A stretch of 64,000 bases of DNA from Brasenia schreberi (GCA_036023115.1 JAYKKT010000040.1:5677001-5741000), one strand, 5' to 3'. Positions 22,433 through 35,094 are shown, counted from the first letter of the stretch. A program made the numbers and translations. The notes: a model not told the origin generated them from the letters alone.

Positions 22433-25400
22433 ACACCATTATAATTTTCTAAATAACACTCATCGTCTCTATATGTAAAAAGAGAAAGATAATAAAAAAA
22501 TAAAATAAGTAAATGCTTAACTAAAGTAAAATTCACATGGCAATGCTTCAAATAATATTCTCCAATGTGTTCCGCCATCCGTGGGTGGGGACTGTTAGCA
22601 CAGAAAGTAAGGAACGCATTTAAAAGATTATGTGGTGGTTTTATCCTTCAAGATTTCGGAGTTTGACTTGCATCAGCTTACTCTCGAAGCTTTTGGGGTT
22701 TGACTTGCATTTAAACTGATATCCATGTCTCAATTCTGTCTCCGAGAAGATGAGTGAATAGCTTCAATGATGGACAAGATCCAATCGTTATATATATCCA
22801 CCGAGATCTAATCTTTCGAGAGAAAGAAAAAGAAAAAGAGATTGAATTATGTTACAATTGAAATGCTTACTAATGTTCAACCATTGCTTTTAAGAAATAT
22901 AAATGTAATAACATTATCCTTTATTTTTAAAGAACAACTTTAAATTTTTTAAAATTATACTTATATCATCGAAAAACAATGAATATATATGTTAGAGGTG
23001 GGCAACATCTGGTTTTCATGTGTGTGTCATTGAGCAGCCCACGCTATTCTTTGCTTGAAAATTAAACAATACCAGTGACTTTTAGCTATTCTATTTTCAA
23101 TGCTAGGAAAATCATGTCCAGTTTAGTGCGCCCTAAGATTCGATTAGTTGAGAACTGTTAATGTTCAACCATATAATTAAGATCGAATCTTATCTCTAAA
23201 AAAACTATCGATGGTTAAAATCCTTTTTTCCTTTACTGGTTTAGTTATTTCTTTTATATATATATATATAAAGAGAGAGATGTACGTGTGATCGAAACTT
23301 GTGACACTTGTTTACTAGAACACACCTATTACTTTTTGAATGTTATGAGTGTAATAAAAATATTTTTTATACTTTTTCAAAACCTTTTCAAAGTGAATAG
23401 AGTTTTCTTTTACATATATATGGGTGTGCCCTACCTAAGCTCAGTCTTTGTCACAGAGAAAGGTCGAACGACCTATGGTAGCGCCCTGCATGTGTATTTT
23501 GTCTATTAAAAGTCGTTTACTGTGACAAGGGAGAGCCCACATGGGCTTGTGCCAAAGAATGCAAGGAACCCACATGGGAAGATTAATAAAATGAATGCTT
23601 GTGAGACAAAACTTATGGGGCTTTTCTTCCTCAAAAGGCTATCATAATTTTCATTTAATTTATGGGTTATCTTAATGTATATCTCTTGTAACAGTTATTT
23701 GTTTATATATCTTTCTTAAGACGTGTTGTACATAAATATATATACATACATACACACATATATATACATACATATATATATACATACATACATATATATA
23801 AAGAATCATTTTGCATGTGTGCCCTTTATCCACATTTCATCGGTCCATCTTCTTAACCGATATGGTTATTCTTCTTTGAGTTTGCTTAATAATGTCGATG
23901 TCTGAATTTGTGACCTGACTGAAACGTTCGCTTTTCTATCGAAATTGGATATGAAAACTAGAGGTTCATGTTGTTATAAGGAAACTATCTTTCTTTATTT
24001 TCTCTTTGCCGATATTTTGAGAGACAGAGCATGTAAAAGAAAGGGGATTAGAGATCATGATAATTGGTATTGTAGTCGCTCTTCGTTATAGTGAAAATCT
24101 TCTTTTTCATCTCTCCCGTCGAGTAATACTTTTAGAGAATCATGGAAACCTTTCTTTTTTTCTTTCCTTTCTTCTATTAAGTAGTGCACATTTTTCTACG
24201 AACCATTTTTTAATTTTGTGTGCTTCCAAATCATATTTGTGCAACAAATAAGATGATTAATCTTAAGTTTAATACTCTGATTAGGCCGATAAAATGTCTA
24301 TTAATGCAAAAGATTTGTTATAACAAGGGTATATGTGTATAGTAATAAGTTTTAAGAAGGGTATTTATACATATCTACGTCTAACAAGCTATACTATTAA
24401 ATACTCTATAATTTTTTAATGTGAAGGAGAGTTATTATCCTTTACGTTGTTGGTTGCCAATTGGACGAACCAAAAGTGGAAGATATACATTGAAGTAGCA
24501 TGTCACATGAGTGCCCATGGGATTTATAATGATGTGTGCTCCCTAAAACCCTAACTTTCATTGTTTCGTCGCTTTGTTACAATTTTTGTTTCCTCTTTCC
24601 TGATGTTCACATTCTTCCCACGCTATTATTGATTTATGCTCCTTGCTTTTCAAGATTTGAGCAGAATCATTAACAATAACAAATGATGGTGTTGATGAGT
24701 ATGTAAGCTTTCATGAAAAGAGGAAGGAGGCTCGCAGGACATGAAAATGGCCAAGTGTGGGTTTGGTTCGAATTTGATTATCACCTAGGTGATCCATAAG
24801 CGAAGATTGATCAAACGAGTCGAGCGGCAATATATTCGATGCATTTTTTAATGCTTTATGCAATTAGATCAATAGATCTTCCATTAATTACACCTATCTC
24901 AAATGAGAATAAGCAATTAGCAGATATAGGTAGTATGTATACCATCAAATTTCAGCTTCTTTTCTCTATGAAAAGCTTTTAATTGTTAGCTCTACTAAAA
25001 GATTAAGTTACCATGAATTCTACAAAAAAAAAAACTAAGAATCCACATAGCTCGTTGTTGTAGTATTGGAAAAATAAAATTCTTGCTCATTTAATTAGGT
25101 TGATCATACATACCATCCAAACAAAACTCATTTAATTCTAAGTTCCATTGCTGATAAGAGACAAAACGAGCTCAGAAACAACTGAAACAATGTGAACAAT
25201 GGGCAGATCATCTGGTTTATGTGAACTAATAGTACGTAGAAGAAGTGGTGCATCCAGAAATTTGTTTTGGGTGGGGCGGAATTCCGGTTTGGGTGGGATG
25301 AGCTTTAGAAATTTTATTTTTTTTTAAATTCCAATATGAAGACACAAATTTTTCAGAATTTCGAGTGGGGCATCCGCCGGTGGATAGAAGGTGATGCTCT

Positions 25401-26811
25401 TCATTCTTATTATGTACTACCTGATTGAACACATTGAATATTCGTTTGAAGAAAACTTCCCTCTAACAAACTTTTTGTTTTTTTTATCATAAACCATTAA
25501 TCTCTTTAATCAAACAATCCATCAGTCAGCGTGAATGGAAGTTTATATATAACTTTATAGAGAGAGAAAAAGAAAGAGAATGGGATTTGTTATACATTGT
25601 TTAACTATTATTACCATATTTAACATCAATGGAATGATGGTGATGAAATCGTTCGTCTAATGTTACATGTATCTTAAATGTCATCGATTTTTACATCAAT
25701 ATCAATCATCAACTAGACTTGTGTCATTCATGCAATCGCACGAAAAACACAAGTTGCTAATAGAGTCTTAACTGGCTAACACTTTCCAATTTCTCTCTCT
25801 TTATATATATATATATAAAAAACAAGTATGAAACTTGAATTGAGTACATATCATGTCAACCCTTTCTTCATCATGAGCCGGACATTGCACATGAAAAGTA
25901 TGATCTTATCCAAACTTAATCATGCATACTTAATTGGGTCATGGTTGTGACTCACACCAAGCTGTCATTCATGCATTTAAGTCATCGATGGATCTAATTT
26001 TAATTTTACATGTGCAGAGTCTTCAGAGTCTATCTTACAATCATAAGAAGCAGCCAATTTGATTGTGACGATGGAATCTAACCGACGCCAAGCTGTTCTT
26101 CCACTTATTTGGCTGAGAACACGTGATAGTTTACCTATGCTTTCCCGATTCTTTTTAAGTACAAAAGGTTGATCCTTGGGAACGTTTTCTTTACTAACAA
26201 CGATAAACCGCCAATTTACAGCAATCCGGTAATTCGACTCTTTTCTTTTGTTGAAAAGAGATAATTAGACAACGGGTTTGTTGGTTCAAGTGGTTCGCCA
26301 CTTGTTTCCCTGCAGGAACAGCCTGAGTTCGAACCTTGTGAGAGGAGAAAACCAGAACCGGAGAGCTTTGACCTTAGAGGTGGCCGGTAATAAAAGAAGT
26401 AAATTTTTAAAAAAATACCGAAACCGACAGTTCTAATCAACCTGCTCAAACCGGTTACCTGTGCAAAAGAGAACTGGGTCGATCGTCATGTGATGGAAGT
26501 CAGGTCCAACACAAAATAGACATTACTTCCTAACGTTCACGTGCATTTATTTGGACTGTACTTAGGACAGATTAATCGTCGTGTCAGATGACAAGTTAGA
26601 GAAAAATGAAGAAAACGTGTTGATTCATGTTATCTTGATGAGAATGTGTTAGCTAAGATGACACGAAACGTGCTTCAGTTCTGGATCATGATCTCTCAGA
26701 TCACCTGATCGAACCTCAGCATCTGCCATACACGAGAACTCGGTAAGATTAAGTCTGAAGCCTTTTTCCTTTTTTTGAAGCCGAAGCCTAACACAGTGCG
26801 CGCACGCATTC

Positions 26812-26872
26812 ACCCCTGAGAATCGAACTAGTCACGTCTCATTGGTGAGCTAACACTCTAGGTGCCATAAGG
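26812..26872 (-). repeat. tRNA-derived short repeat (SINE-like)
   Basis: Minus strand: A-box-like GTTAGCTCACCAATGAGACG and B-box-like CTAGTTCGATTCTCAGGGGT. Lies next to a plus-strand copy at 26905-26975. Confidence 0.4.
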
Positions 26873-26904
26873 TTGGAGTTAAGTCTCATGGAGAGAAGTC
26901 CTCG

Positions 26905-26975
26905 TGTTTCACTCCTGGGAGTCAAGTCATAAGTGGGAGGTAATGAGTTCGAATACCAGGGTGTGCATCCATTTT
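26905..26975 (+). repeat. tRNA-derived short repeat (SINE-like)
   Basis: Plus strand: GGTAATGAGTTCGAATACCA (B-box) followed by GGGTGTGCATCC, a tail motif also seen after the B-boxes at 31150, 32515 and 62030. The A-box is weak. Confidence 0.38.
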
Positions 26976-27140
26976 GGGTCTCTTCACTATAAGGAAAAAA
27001 AGATCATCAATTACAACACTATGATAATATCAGGTGACAAAATATAATAGATTCATCTCCACCGTACATCAAACAAAAGATCATCGCGTTGTTTCCTATC
27101 ATTTTTTCTTTGCAGAGCATAAAATGAATGAGAGAAGTAG

Positions 27141-27300
27141 ACATGTCCGGTTCCATACCAGCTCATCACAGTTTCAACTTGAACCTGAACCGAGCTGGGT
27201 CAGGAACGGGCTAAAACCGGTACCAAAATCAAATCTAGAACTGAAGACCGCTTAGTTCGGTTCTAATTTCATCTTCTATCAAACCGGAATCAATCTTGAA
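27141..27300 (+). repeat. CGGTT-rich dispersed repeat, possible DNA MITE
   Basis: Starts GTAGACATGTCCGGTTCCAT and contains repeated GAACCGG/CCGGTT words. The start matches the ends of 29990-30118 and 33168-33550. No right end or target duplication could be fixed. Confidence 0.35.
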
Positions 27301-27371
27301 CTTCGGTCTCTTTCTCTCACATACACACACATGAACATGCATACGGGTGAACACGGACGTTTGTAATAGAT

Positions 27372-27513
27372 TTCTTTGAATATGTGCTGTTATTGATATG
27401 TTTATTTTATTATGATTGTATATTATTTGTTTAGACATGTATTTCTTGAATCTGCGGCTGTTATTAATATGTTTATTTTATTATGATTGTATATTATTTG
27501 TTTAGGCATGTAT
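27372..27513. repeat. Tandem duplication, 71-bp unit, two copies
   Basis: Both copies contain ATGTTTATTTTATTATGATT and GTATATTATTTGTTTAG followed by CATGTATTTCTT. They differ at a handful of positions. Confidence 0.88.
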
Positions 27514-27544
27514 TTCTTTAACCTACATCACATACACCCTCTGA

Positions 27545-27612
27545 TAGTTAACTCTCCACCAACAGCAACCGCATTAGAACGCCCCCACCAATGAGCTAAC
27601 GCTCTGGGTATT
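27545..27612 (-). repeat. tRNA-derived short repeat (SINE-like), weak
   Basis: Minus strand: GCGTTAGCTCATTGGTGGGG gives an A-box; the B-box (GTTCTAATGCGG) is degraded. Similar head to 26812-26872. Confidence 0.33.
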
Positions 27613-29586
27613 CATGCATATGCATTTCAATAAATTCTGTGATTGTTATTACTATATCAGGCAGAATATGGATGGATCTCCGAAGTGTTTCTCGTGCATC
27701 GCGTGATCGTTTGATCTATCATGCAGATCTGAAGGATCAACAGGAGTATGCTGGGGAGCCATGTTTTATAGCAACGCGTCATTAATTTGGTGTCTTAATT
27801 GCTGCACAGCGCTCACTTGACGATACTAGCAAAGTCGGTTTACTTAATGAATTCTCTTCTGCGAAAACGAAGCTCATAGCCTTGTTTGTGCCGCATCTTC
27901 TGACGATGTGCTTCTTTTACTGTTTTACATTTCTTTTGAAGACATGGGGCTCCTAGTATTTAATCACCTATTAATGATGCGAATTGTTACATGCTTAATT
28001 TGTCTGTAAAATTGCATCTCTTTTGTTACATTAACTCAGTCTACTAACTTTTGCATGAAAGATAATAACTATTGACGCACGTACATTTCTTTTGATACTT
28101 TCTAAAAGATTATGTAACGTGGTAGCTCGAAAAGGAATAACTGTTGTCTTTTTGAAGTTTTGATCTTTACATGATAAGCTAACCTGGTATCAGCATTCTT
28201 CATCTCCATCCTGTAATTTGTATATGGGTTCCTTGCTGATTCGAAGAATCGAAGCAGATTGAAGTCGTGGCTGTTTCAAGTAAAAAGTATTTGATCGTTC
28301 TTTTGTTCTTTCTTCGTTTCCAACATAATCTACAGCTCCGGCAGAGCTTAATGAGAATCGATCGGAATCCTCTCTTCATAGGCAGTTTACAGAGTCTTAC
28401 AGGGTATAATTTTTTTAATTTTTGCCATTGTCCAGATTTCTGTACGTTTCGTTACGTACTGAATGAGCCTTATCAGTAAATCAAAGTTGTAACAATTCCC
28501 ATCTGTGTCACGAGAAATGCAAACTTTCTGCCTAAAAATGGAGTGTGGTTTGTGCATGATACATATGAAACTTTTACAGAGGCTAATGAACGATTGAAGC
28601 CTGAGAAAGACGATGCGAGAGATGAGAGAGTTCCGAGGTCTCCAAGAGAAAGAAATCAAGACAACAGAACGAAGAAAAATAAACCAAGCGTAGTAAGAAA
28701 TGATCTAAGAATTGAAGACACTGGGTAAAGCCTATTGTTCAGTGAGGGAGATGATTTACAATGTAAAAGTGTTCTACTTGGGAGTTTAGAGGTTCAAACA
28801 GGCTCTTTCTCTCCACATTAAGCATTCCGATAGACTGATGATCAAATATATTCAGCGCTTTTTCCGTTCCATGCAGTACAGAGCTTTATAATTCAAGTGA
28901 TATACATTGAGTTATAACCAAGCGAAACACATTAAATTGAATCCTCAATTTGATGAGCTTGATTTATATTGAGTTATAAGCATTACAGTAGACTGAGATA
29001 CGCTAAACTTTATATTGAGCTCGCTCTTATGAGATGTGACTGTTCAAGAAAGATATTTAGGGTGTGTTTGAAACAACCAAGTGAATTTGAAGGAAAAATA
29101 ACTCAAGTCACAACAAAACCATTCGATTATACAAGGGCCTTGGAGTAAGGAGGATGAGAAAAGAGGCGCATTTATGAATTAAGCTTAAATTAAGCCCTAT
29201 ATTAGAACGAAAGAGCAAACTTGAAGATCAATTTCATGCGTCGCTAAAGAAGACTTCAAGACATCGATGCAGTCAATACGAAAAAATATAATCAATAGTT
29301 TTCGGTAATTAAAGTAGGATGCAAACATAACTGGATTTGGATATTGCTATGGGATCCGGAGATGATGAATTTGGATTTCGGAAGGAATTCATATAAATCC
29401 GGAACTGGGATTTATAAGTGGTTTTGCATCATGAGTCTTGATCTAATCAGAACACTAGGTAAGATCCAACAAGCGATCAGACTTATTGAATCCGCTCAAC
29501 TTGTCTCATGTAATTCGTTCCTTAGTCTTCTCATTTTCATTTTCGACCTCAAATGGCACTTTACACGCCTGATCAATTAAAATTAA

Positions 29587-29617
<31 letters not shown>

Positions 29618-29989
29618 ATATACTGTTCGGCTTCCTATGGCTTGGTCCTCTGCAATCTCTCTCCCCCTCTCTCTCCTTTATAAGAGAGAGAATGTGGTGC
29701 GACGAGAGGAGTAATTTTTTTGTACTTCATGGAGAGGACAGAGTGGTAGTTCAGATTGGTGCAACGCCTCCTTCTTTCTCTCTTTTTCTTTCTTTCGTTT
29801 CATATAAAGTTCTTTCTTTCGTTTCATATAAAGTGAGAGACAGAGAGAGGAAAGAGAATGACTCGTTAAGTGATTTTGTACTTTTTAGACAAGGTTGTTC
29901 GCTCGATGAAGATGGATTATAAAACAATTCACTATGCATTTCTAAATTACCTCCACAACATGAAGCTCGTATTAGTGCTTTCTAAGTAG

Positions 29990-30118
29990 ATATGGCCGGT
30001 TTCTAACCGGACTGAGTTTCAACCAGACTAGATTGAGAACCGGAACTTATTCGATCCGGTTTCGGTTTCACCTTTTATAAAACCAGAATCGAATCCAAAC
30101 GAAAACCGAACATGTCTA
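29990..30118 (+). repeat. Possible MITE of the CGGTT family
   Basis: Left end GTAGATATGGCCGGTT and right end AACCGAACATGTCTAC are imperfect inverted repeats (GTAGAYATG shared). The interior is full of CCGGTT/AACCGG words. No convincing target duplication. Confidence 0.45.
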
Positions 30119-30156
30119 CGTGCAAGGAAAAATGTTACCACAATAAGGTGATTTAC

Positions 30157-30209
30157 TTTAGCCGACTCCGTCTAGTATGGGAAAAAGGCTTAATTGTTGT
30201 TGTTGTTGT
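30157..30209 (+). mobile_element. 53-bp RTE LINE tail insertion with 15-bp target duplication
   Basis: Only the last coding bases, the 3' UTR and the TTG tail of the RTE family (AGCCGACTCCGTCTAGTATG onward) are present, between exact copies of AATAAGGTGATTTAC at 30142-30156 and 30210-30224. This is a complete integration event of an extremely truncated copy. Confidence 0.93.
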
Positions 30210-30955
30210 AATAAGGTGATTTACCTATATTATATTCTTTAGTGTCCTTTTCGTATTTTAACATCGAGCGATCGCCATTGCAATGGAGCCTCCGAAGTTT
30301 CTATCTTTGTTGGATTAAAAAATGTAGAAGAACTTGCTTACAAGATAAAACCGAGACGAATTATGTATAATAGCTATAGACTCAATTCAACCGCACATAA
30401 TAACTTTTCTATTAACTTTTAAAATTTCAAGTGAAGCGACTGTTCCATCTTACCTCAATGTAGATCCACCACTGCCTACAATATATAAGACCGAAAATGG
30501 TATTTCAGCCTGTCTTAAACTTATTCAAATTTTTAGGGCACCATGATGGACACATACCTAAAGTCCCCTTCCTGCATATTTTTGGAGACCATAATTGACA
30601 TATACCTAATTGTCCCATTGCCGCATATCTTAATAATAAATTTTTTATATTCCTAAAAAATGGTTCATTAATATATGTATGCTTGGGCGTGCGTGCACGC
30701 CCCCTTCTGTTGGTTCATGTGCATGCCTAGCCATAAACATTAGCTGGTGACATACTGGATGTGAACAGCCCTATAAATAAGAGGCATGTCACCAAACCTC
30801 ACTAGATCTGTGTATGAATACGATTGATCCAAATATACCTAGATGGACCCAATCTCTGTTGGTAAGTAAACCTAACCGCATGAGATACTTGAGCAAATTT
30901 CAAAGACCCTAAGCAACTTTGGAATCTTATATACGATTCTTCCTTTTATTTTTTC

Positions 30956-31111
30956 TTCTAAATTTTAAAATTAATTTATATGGTTCAAGTAAAATTCTAA
31001 AAATCAAACTCAAACAACAATAGCTATTAGATATTCTAAATTTTGAAATTAATTTATATGGCTCATGTAAAATTCTAAAATCAAACTCAAACAAACAATA
31101 GCTATTAGCTA
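30956..31111. repeat. Tandem duplication, 78-bp unit, two copies
   Basis: Copies start at 30956 and 31034, each reading TTCTAAATTTT, AATTAATTTATATGG and AAACTCAAACAA, then CAATAGCTATTAG. A few substitutions and one-base indels separate them. Confidence 0.88.
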
Positions 31112-31175
31112 ACATGGCTAGGGGATCGACTAACAAGTTGGATGGCATGAGTTCGATGGTGTGCATCTGGCTTTC
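31108..31175 (+). repeat. tRNA-derived short repeat (SINE-like)
   Basis: Plus strand: AACATGGCTAGGGGATCGAC then GGCATGAGTTCGATGGTGTG and the tail motif GTGTGCATC. The A-box (TGGCTAGGGG) is approximate. Confidence 0.35.
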
Positions 31176-31538
31176 GCTTTGGTTTGTGGCTCAAAAAAAA
31201 GTTATCCAAAGCAAGTACCATGAAAGTGATTTTATTGCCCTTATCATGCTGTAAGCAAATCGTATTTTCATATATATATATATATATATATATATGCATT
31301 AAGGCCCACAAATTCAACCGTGGCATAGTCTTTTTGTTGATTTCTCGAATTTCTTGTGGGATGGGTGCCCACCTCGACCGAATGCGGATCTACCACTGGA
31401 CTGAATTCTTCATAATTTATAAAATAGATGAAATATAGCCCCTCATTATTTTGTATTAGATGTTTATCTAGGTGTATTTTTTTTCTTGTCAAAAGTACAT
31501 CAGAAGAAAGTGCACATTAGTCCACAAGTAGCACCGAG

Positions 31539-31703
31539 CAATGGCGGATCTACATGGAGGGGTGGGGGTGGCCGCCCCCCTGAAATTTTACAGTAAAACC
31601 TATGTTTTACAGTGAATATATGGTTGAGATTCATTCTTCGCCCCCTAACACGATGAAATATGCACATCACCTCCTCCAAAACTATTTTCTAGATCCGCCA
31701 CTG
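31539..31703. mobile_element. hAT-like MITE with CARTGGCGGATCTA ends
   Basis: Left end CAATGGCGGATCTACATGG and right end CTAGATCCGCCACTG are inverted repeats of about 14 bp with one mismatch. 165 bp long with no coding capacity. Flanking 8-bp duplications are not clear. The same end type occurs at 59947-60063 and as a lone left end at 8748. Confidence 0.7.
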
Positions 31704-31944
31704 GTACGTCGACTTTGGATAAACCCATATTAGTTTCCTTGATTGGGTAAGAGTAGCATATATAATATCGGTGTATCTTGCGTTTGCTATTTTATTTATG
31801 TCCGCTATATGAAATTATGACATTTTTATAATATCATATAAGTTAAAGGAAAATTTGTCAATAACTTAAATGAAAGGTGCATGTGTTTTACTTGTATTCT
31901 TTTATTTCCTTTGGCTACGACATGAAGCATAAGGGAGATGCATT

Positions 31945-32000
31945 TCACAGGCATCGAAGTCATGACTTTTGGCTTCTGTGTCTACTCAAGCTATCCCGCA
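31945..32000 (-). repeat. tRNA-derived short repeat (SINE-like)
   Basis: Minus strand: GATAGCTTGAGTAGACACAG gives an A-box-like head and AAGTCATGACTTCGATGCC the B-box region, the same order as in 17898-17960. Confidence 0.37.
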
Positions 32001-32475
32001 TTGTTTTGTGTTACTCGTATTCTTTTTCTTCTTCTTTCTTTTTTTTATAATTAGAAGCTCCTATACATGCCTCTACTAACTCCTTGAGTACTGCGTTGCT
32101 CGTATATCCTGAGATTTTTTTTGTAAAATAATATTAATATTAAGAGACATTGATACGAGTCCACATTCGCCTGTTCATAAGCATATCTGACCCACTTTTC
32201 TTTTTTTTTTACTTATTATTTTTGCAGGTTTTTTTTATGTTCGACTATGGAAGGGCATTCATGCCAATGAAAACCCTCTCTCTTGTTCTCCATACTGTAT
32301 TTAATGAAAAACCCTTTTCACAAAAGAGTAAATTGATTGCTACATGTAAGTTTGAATAGCATTGAAAATGAAAAAGCAAATAATGATGCATAAAATGTTA
32401 CGATTATGTCATGAGTCGTTGACTGAAAGGGCCGTAGATATTGGAGTAAGTTTATTTTAAATAACACGCACAGGG

Positions 32476-32560
32476 TATTACCCCGCGTGGCAGAGCTCTT
32501 GACCTGCTGGACTGAAGTCGGACCCCGAGTGTGTGCATATCCAGCTTCGACCACCCATTG
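32476..32560 (+). repeat. tRNA-derived short repeat (SINE-like)
   Basis: Plus strand: CGTGGCAGAGCTCTTGACCT (A-box region), ACTGAAGTCGGACCCCGAG (degraded B-box) and the tail motif GTGTGTGCAT. Confidence 0.38.
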
Positions 32561-32932
32561 TATCAATATATATATATATATATAAAAGGAAGTAATTCGT
32601 AGCTAATACTCAATCAATGACTTGTTTTTGTATGGTTCTACCATTTCGACCACCATCCATTGTCTTTCATTACTTTTTATTATTCTTTCGCAGTTGAAAA
32701 TTGTTTTCCACTAGTTAAAATTATTGTCACAATCAAAATCACTTAAAAAAACTTTATATATATACATATATATATATATGGTTTGTGGTTTTAAGCAATA
32801 ATGGTTTTGATTTATAGAGGACAGTTCAAATAATGAAGAAGTAATGGGAGGTGACTTCCGATGATTGAAACAGTAAAATCATACAAAATGAGCCATTAAG
32901 TAGGATTCATTATTGAATGTGGACTTCTTTTG

Positions 32933-32978
<46 letters not shown>

Positions 32979-33167
32979 ACTCAGTTATGTGTATATAAAA
33001 GAGTTGGGCCCAAAGCATTGTAGACAAGAATGACGAGGTTTATATCAACAGCTAAGAAAATTATATATTGGTTAGTTGCATAGCATGGAGGACATCTTTT
33101 ATTCTCATATAATGTTTACAGCACATTTTAGGTGGAAATTTTAGTTGCATATTTTACCTTTAATCTT

Positions 33168-33550
33168 AGACATGACCAGTTCGGAGCTAGACTGGTTTTT
33201 TCCAACCAGTACTAAACATGGTTAGAAATCACTTGGATCCAGAAACAGGCCGAACTGGAGTCGAACCTTGGGTCCCCTGGTTCAATTCCAGCCCCACCTT
33301 TTGTGGAACGAGAATTGGCAGGTTCAAGCCGCCTGCTTAGCTATTTTTCAACTGTTTTGGAAATTTTAAATATTTTTTATATTTTTTCTGCTTTTTAACA
33401 ATTTGAAACTCAAATTGAAACCAATGGTCTTTTAATACCCAACTAAAGCCGAAACTGATCCAGTCCAGATTCAGTTCTGGTTTTCGGTTTCAAGAGAACC
33501 AGAACCGATGGAGAACCAAAACTAATAGGTTGGAACTATTCCCCATGTAT
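33168..33550 (+). repeat. CGGTT-family repeat, possible hAT-like MITE
   Basis: Begins TTAGACATGACCAGTTCGGA and ends GGAACTATTCCCCATGTATG, which are weak inverted repeats of each other. The interior contains many AACCGG/CCGGTT-like words. Related to 27141 and 29990. Confidence 0.42.
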
Positions 33551-34182
33551 GAATAATAAGGCACTAGGACAGAGTCAGTGGTTCAAAAACAAGGGGCATA
33601 GGGAGAAATAAACTACCACGAGCTTGTAGAAGCCGAGCCACACATTTTTTCAGCTTGTCTCGCGTCGAGCTATAGCTTCTCTCAGGAGGATCATGAGCCG
33701 CGCCGCAATGAGCCGATAGGAGGACGGCGATAAAAGCAGACTGCAGACGGGACGGAAATGCCCTTATTAAGGAACGAAAATACCACTTTGGGTCTTTGAC
33801 ATCAACAGAATCGGTGCGGTGGAGGAAGGGACAATCGATGAGCTTTGACTATGTCACAAGACTCAGATGAGGGGGCGTGCCCCTACGTGCCCCATGCCTA
33901 AGACCAGCACGCATGACCGTGCGTCGCGCATCCGGAGCTTCACCGCGACGTGTGTAAACCCCTCTTCAGTGTATGTGTCCTTTGTACGTGTGTGTGCGTG
34001 TGCATGTGTTTGGGTTTGACTTGTATCGAGTCCTTGTAAGCTCAAGCAAGTGTTGTAAGCTTGGGCGAGTCTAAGTCCTAGCCTAGGTTGGATTGGGTCA
34101 AATAAGGCTTAGGGTTAGTGGTCGGGTCAGTCCAAACCAGAAACAGTGGTATTCGGGTGGCAGCAGTGGCAGCAACGCGAAC

Positions 34183-34530
34183 AGGCGCGCAGGCGTTACG
34201 CCCTGGCGCCTGGCGCGCGCTGGCGTTACGCCCTGGCGCGTGGCGCGCAGGCGTTACGCCCTGGCGCGCGACGCGTGGCGCAGGCGTTACGCACTGGCGC
34301 TTGGCACGCAGGCGTTACGCTCTGGCGCGCAGGCGTTACGCCCTGGCGCGCGACGCGTGGCGCAGGCGTTACGCACTGGCGCCTGGCGCGCAGGCGTTAC
34401 GTTCTGGCGCCTGGCGCGTGGCGCGGACGTTACGGCTGACGCGTGGAGCGGGCGTTACGCCTGGCGCGTGGCGCGTGCGTTACGCCAGGGACGGCGCGCG
34501 AGCGTTACGACAGTTACGACGCGGGCGTTG
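34183..34530 (+). repeat. GC-rich GCGTTACG tandem array in 5' LTR
   Basis: About a dozen irregular units of 20-40 bases built on CAGGCGTTACGCCCTGGCGC, with near-palindromic GGCGTTACGCC cores and many CpG sites. It ends about 70 bases before the TATA box, so it lies in the promoter part (U3). Open frames through it (up to 210 codons) are low-complexity and are not counted as genes. Confidence 0.88.
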
Positions 34531-34601
34531 CAGCTGGAGCCGAACCGACCCTAGGAGCTGGAGGGCCTTCAAGGGGCGTTGCAGCTGGACCAGATGGAGG
34601 C

Positions 34602-34608
34602 TATATAA
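34602..34608 (+). promoter_or_regulatory. TATA box of element B 5' LTR
   Basis: TATATAA within GGCTATATAAGGG; transcription would start about 30 bases downstream, and the signal AATAAA at 34850-34855 would fall inside the R region. The pair repeats at 41153 and 41401 in the 3' LTR. Confidence 0.75.
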
Positions 34609-35094
34609 GGGTCTCATGGTGCACATGGAGAAGGTTAGTCCCGAACGAGAGAGGAGCTTCATCGACCGTGAAAGTGTGAAGACCCCAAGGAGCTTGTGGG
34701 CGCACCGTGACGTGGCTAGGCCGGAGGTTTCTTGGCTTGGGCCTGGGTAGAGGTCCTTAGCTGGCTAAGGTGTTGGTGCGTGAGTCCAAGTCCAGTGTTC
34801 GTGGATGGCCCTACGTTGTATGGAGCCGATTGTAATCATTTGGCATTGAAATAAAGTAAGTGTGCCTGCTTCTCTTCCTACATCTCTTGTATAGGTTTCC
34901 AAGGGAGCGTGGACGTGTGGACGGTGCCGCGTGGAAGAGGAGGTTCCGCTGTGCATTGGTGTGTGGCTGAGCCAAGGTTGTGGAGCAGCCGGTGCACGCC
35001 AAAGGGAGGCTGAAAGGGACCTCGGGGAGGTTTCTTGCCATCACCGGTAGGGAAATTCGAAAATTTTGATTTCGGAATCCGACCTGTGACAGTT

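Larger units (their letters stand above)
22131..33846. other. Long non-coding, repeat-dense interval
   Basis: About 11.7 kb without a supportable gene. It holds TA, GA and mixed microsatellites (22211-22249, 23255-23280, 23748-23800, 25800-25818, 32757-32780, 32935-32977), several tRNA-like short repeats, MITEs, and three local tandem duplications, listed separately where clear. Short open frames here lack family signatures and many are translations of simple repeats. Confidence 0.5.
33852..35091 (+). repeat. 5' LTR of element B (1240 bp)
   Basis: TG at 33852 to CA at 35091, with a GC-rich tandem array, a TATA box and an AATAAA signal inside. The end is set by the shared sequence with the 3' LTR and the start of the primer-binding site four bases further on. 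Confidence 0.95.

Noticed and set aside
34183..34530. CRISPR-like array
   Set aside because: Units are irregular with no unique spacers, are duplicated exactly in the other LTR, and the genome is a plant.
34093..34750. Open frames of up to 210 codons in the LTR (also at 40644-41301)
   Set aside because: They are translations of the GC-rich tandem array in several frames at once, give low-complexity Arg/Ala text, and lie in LTR promoter DNA.
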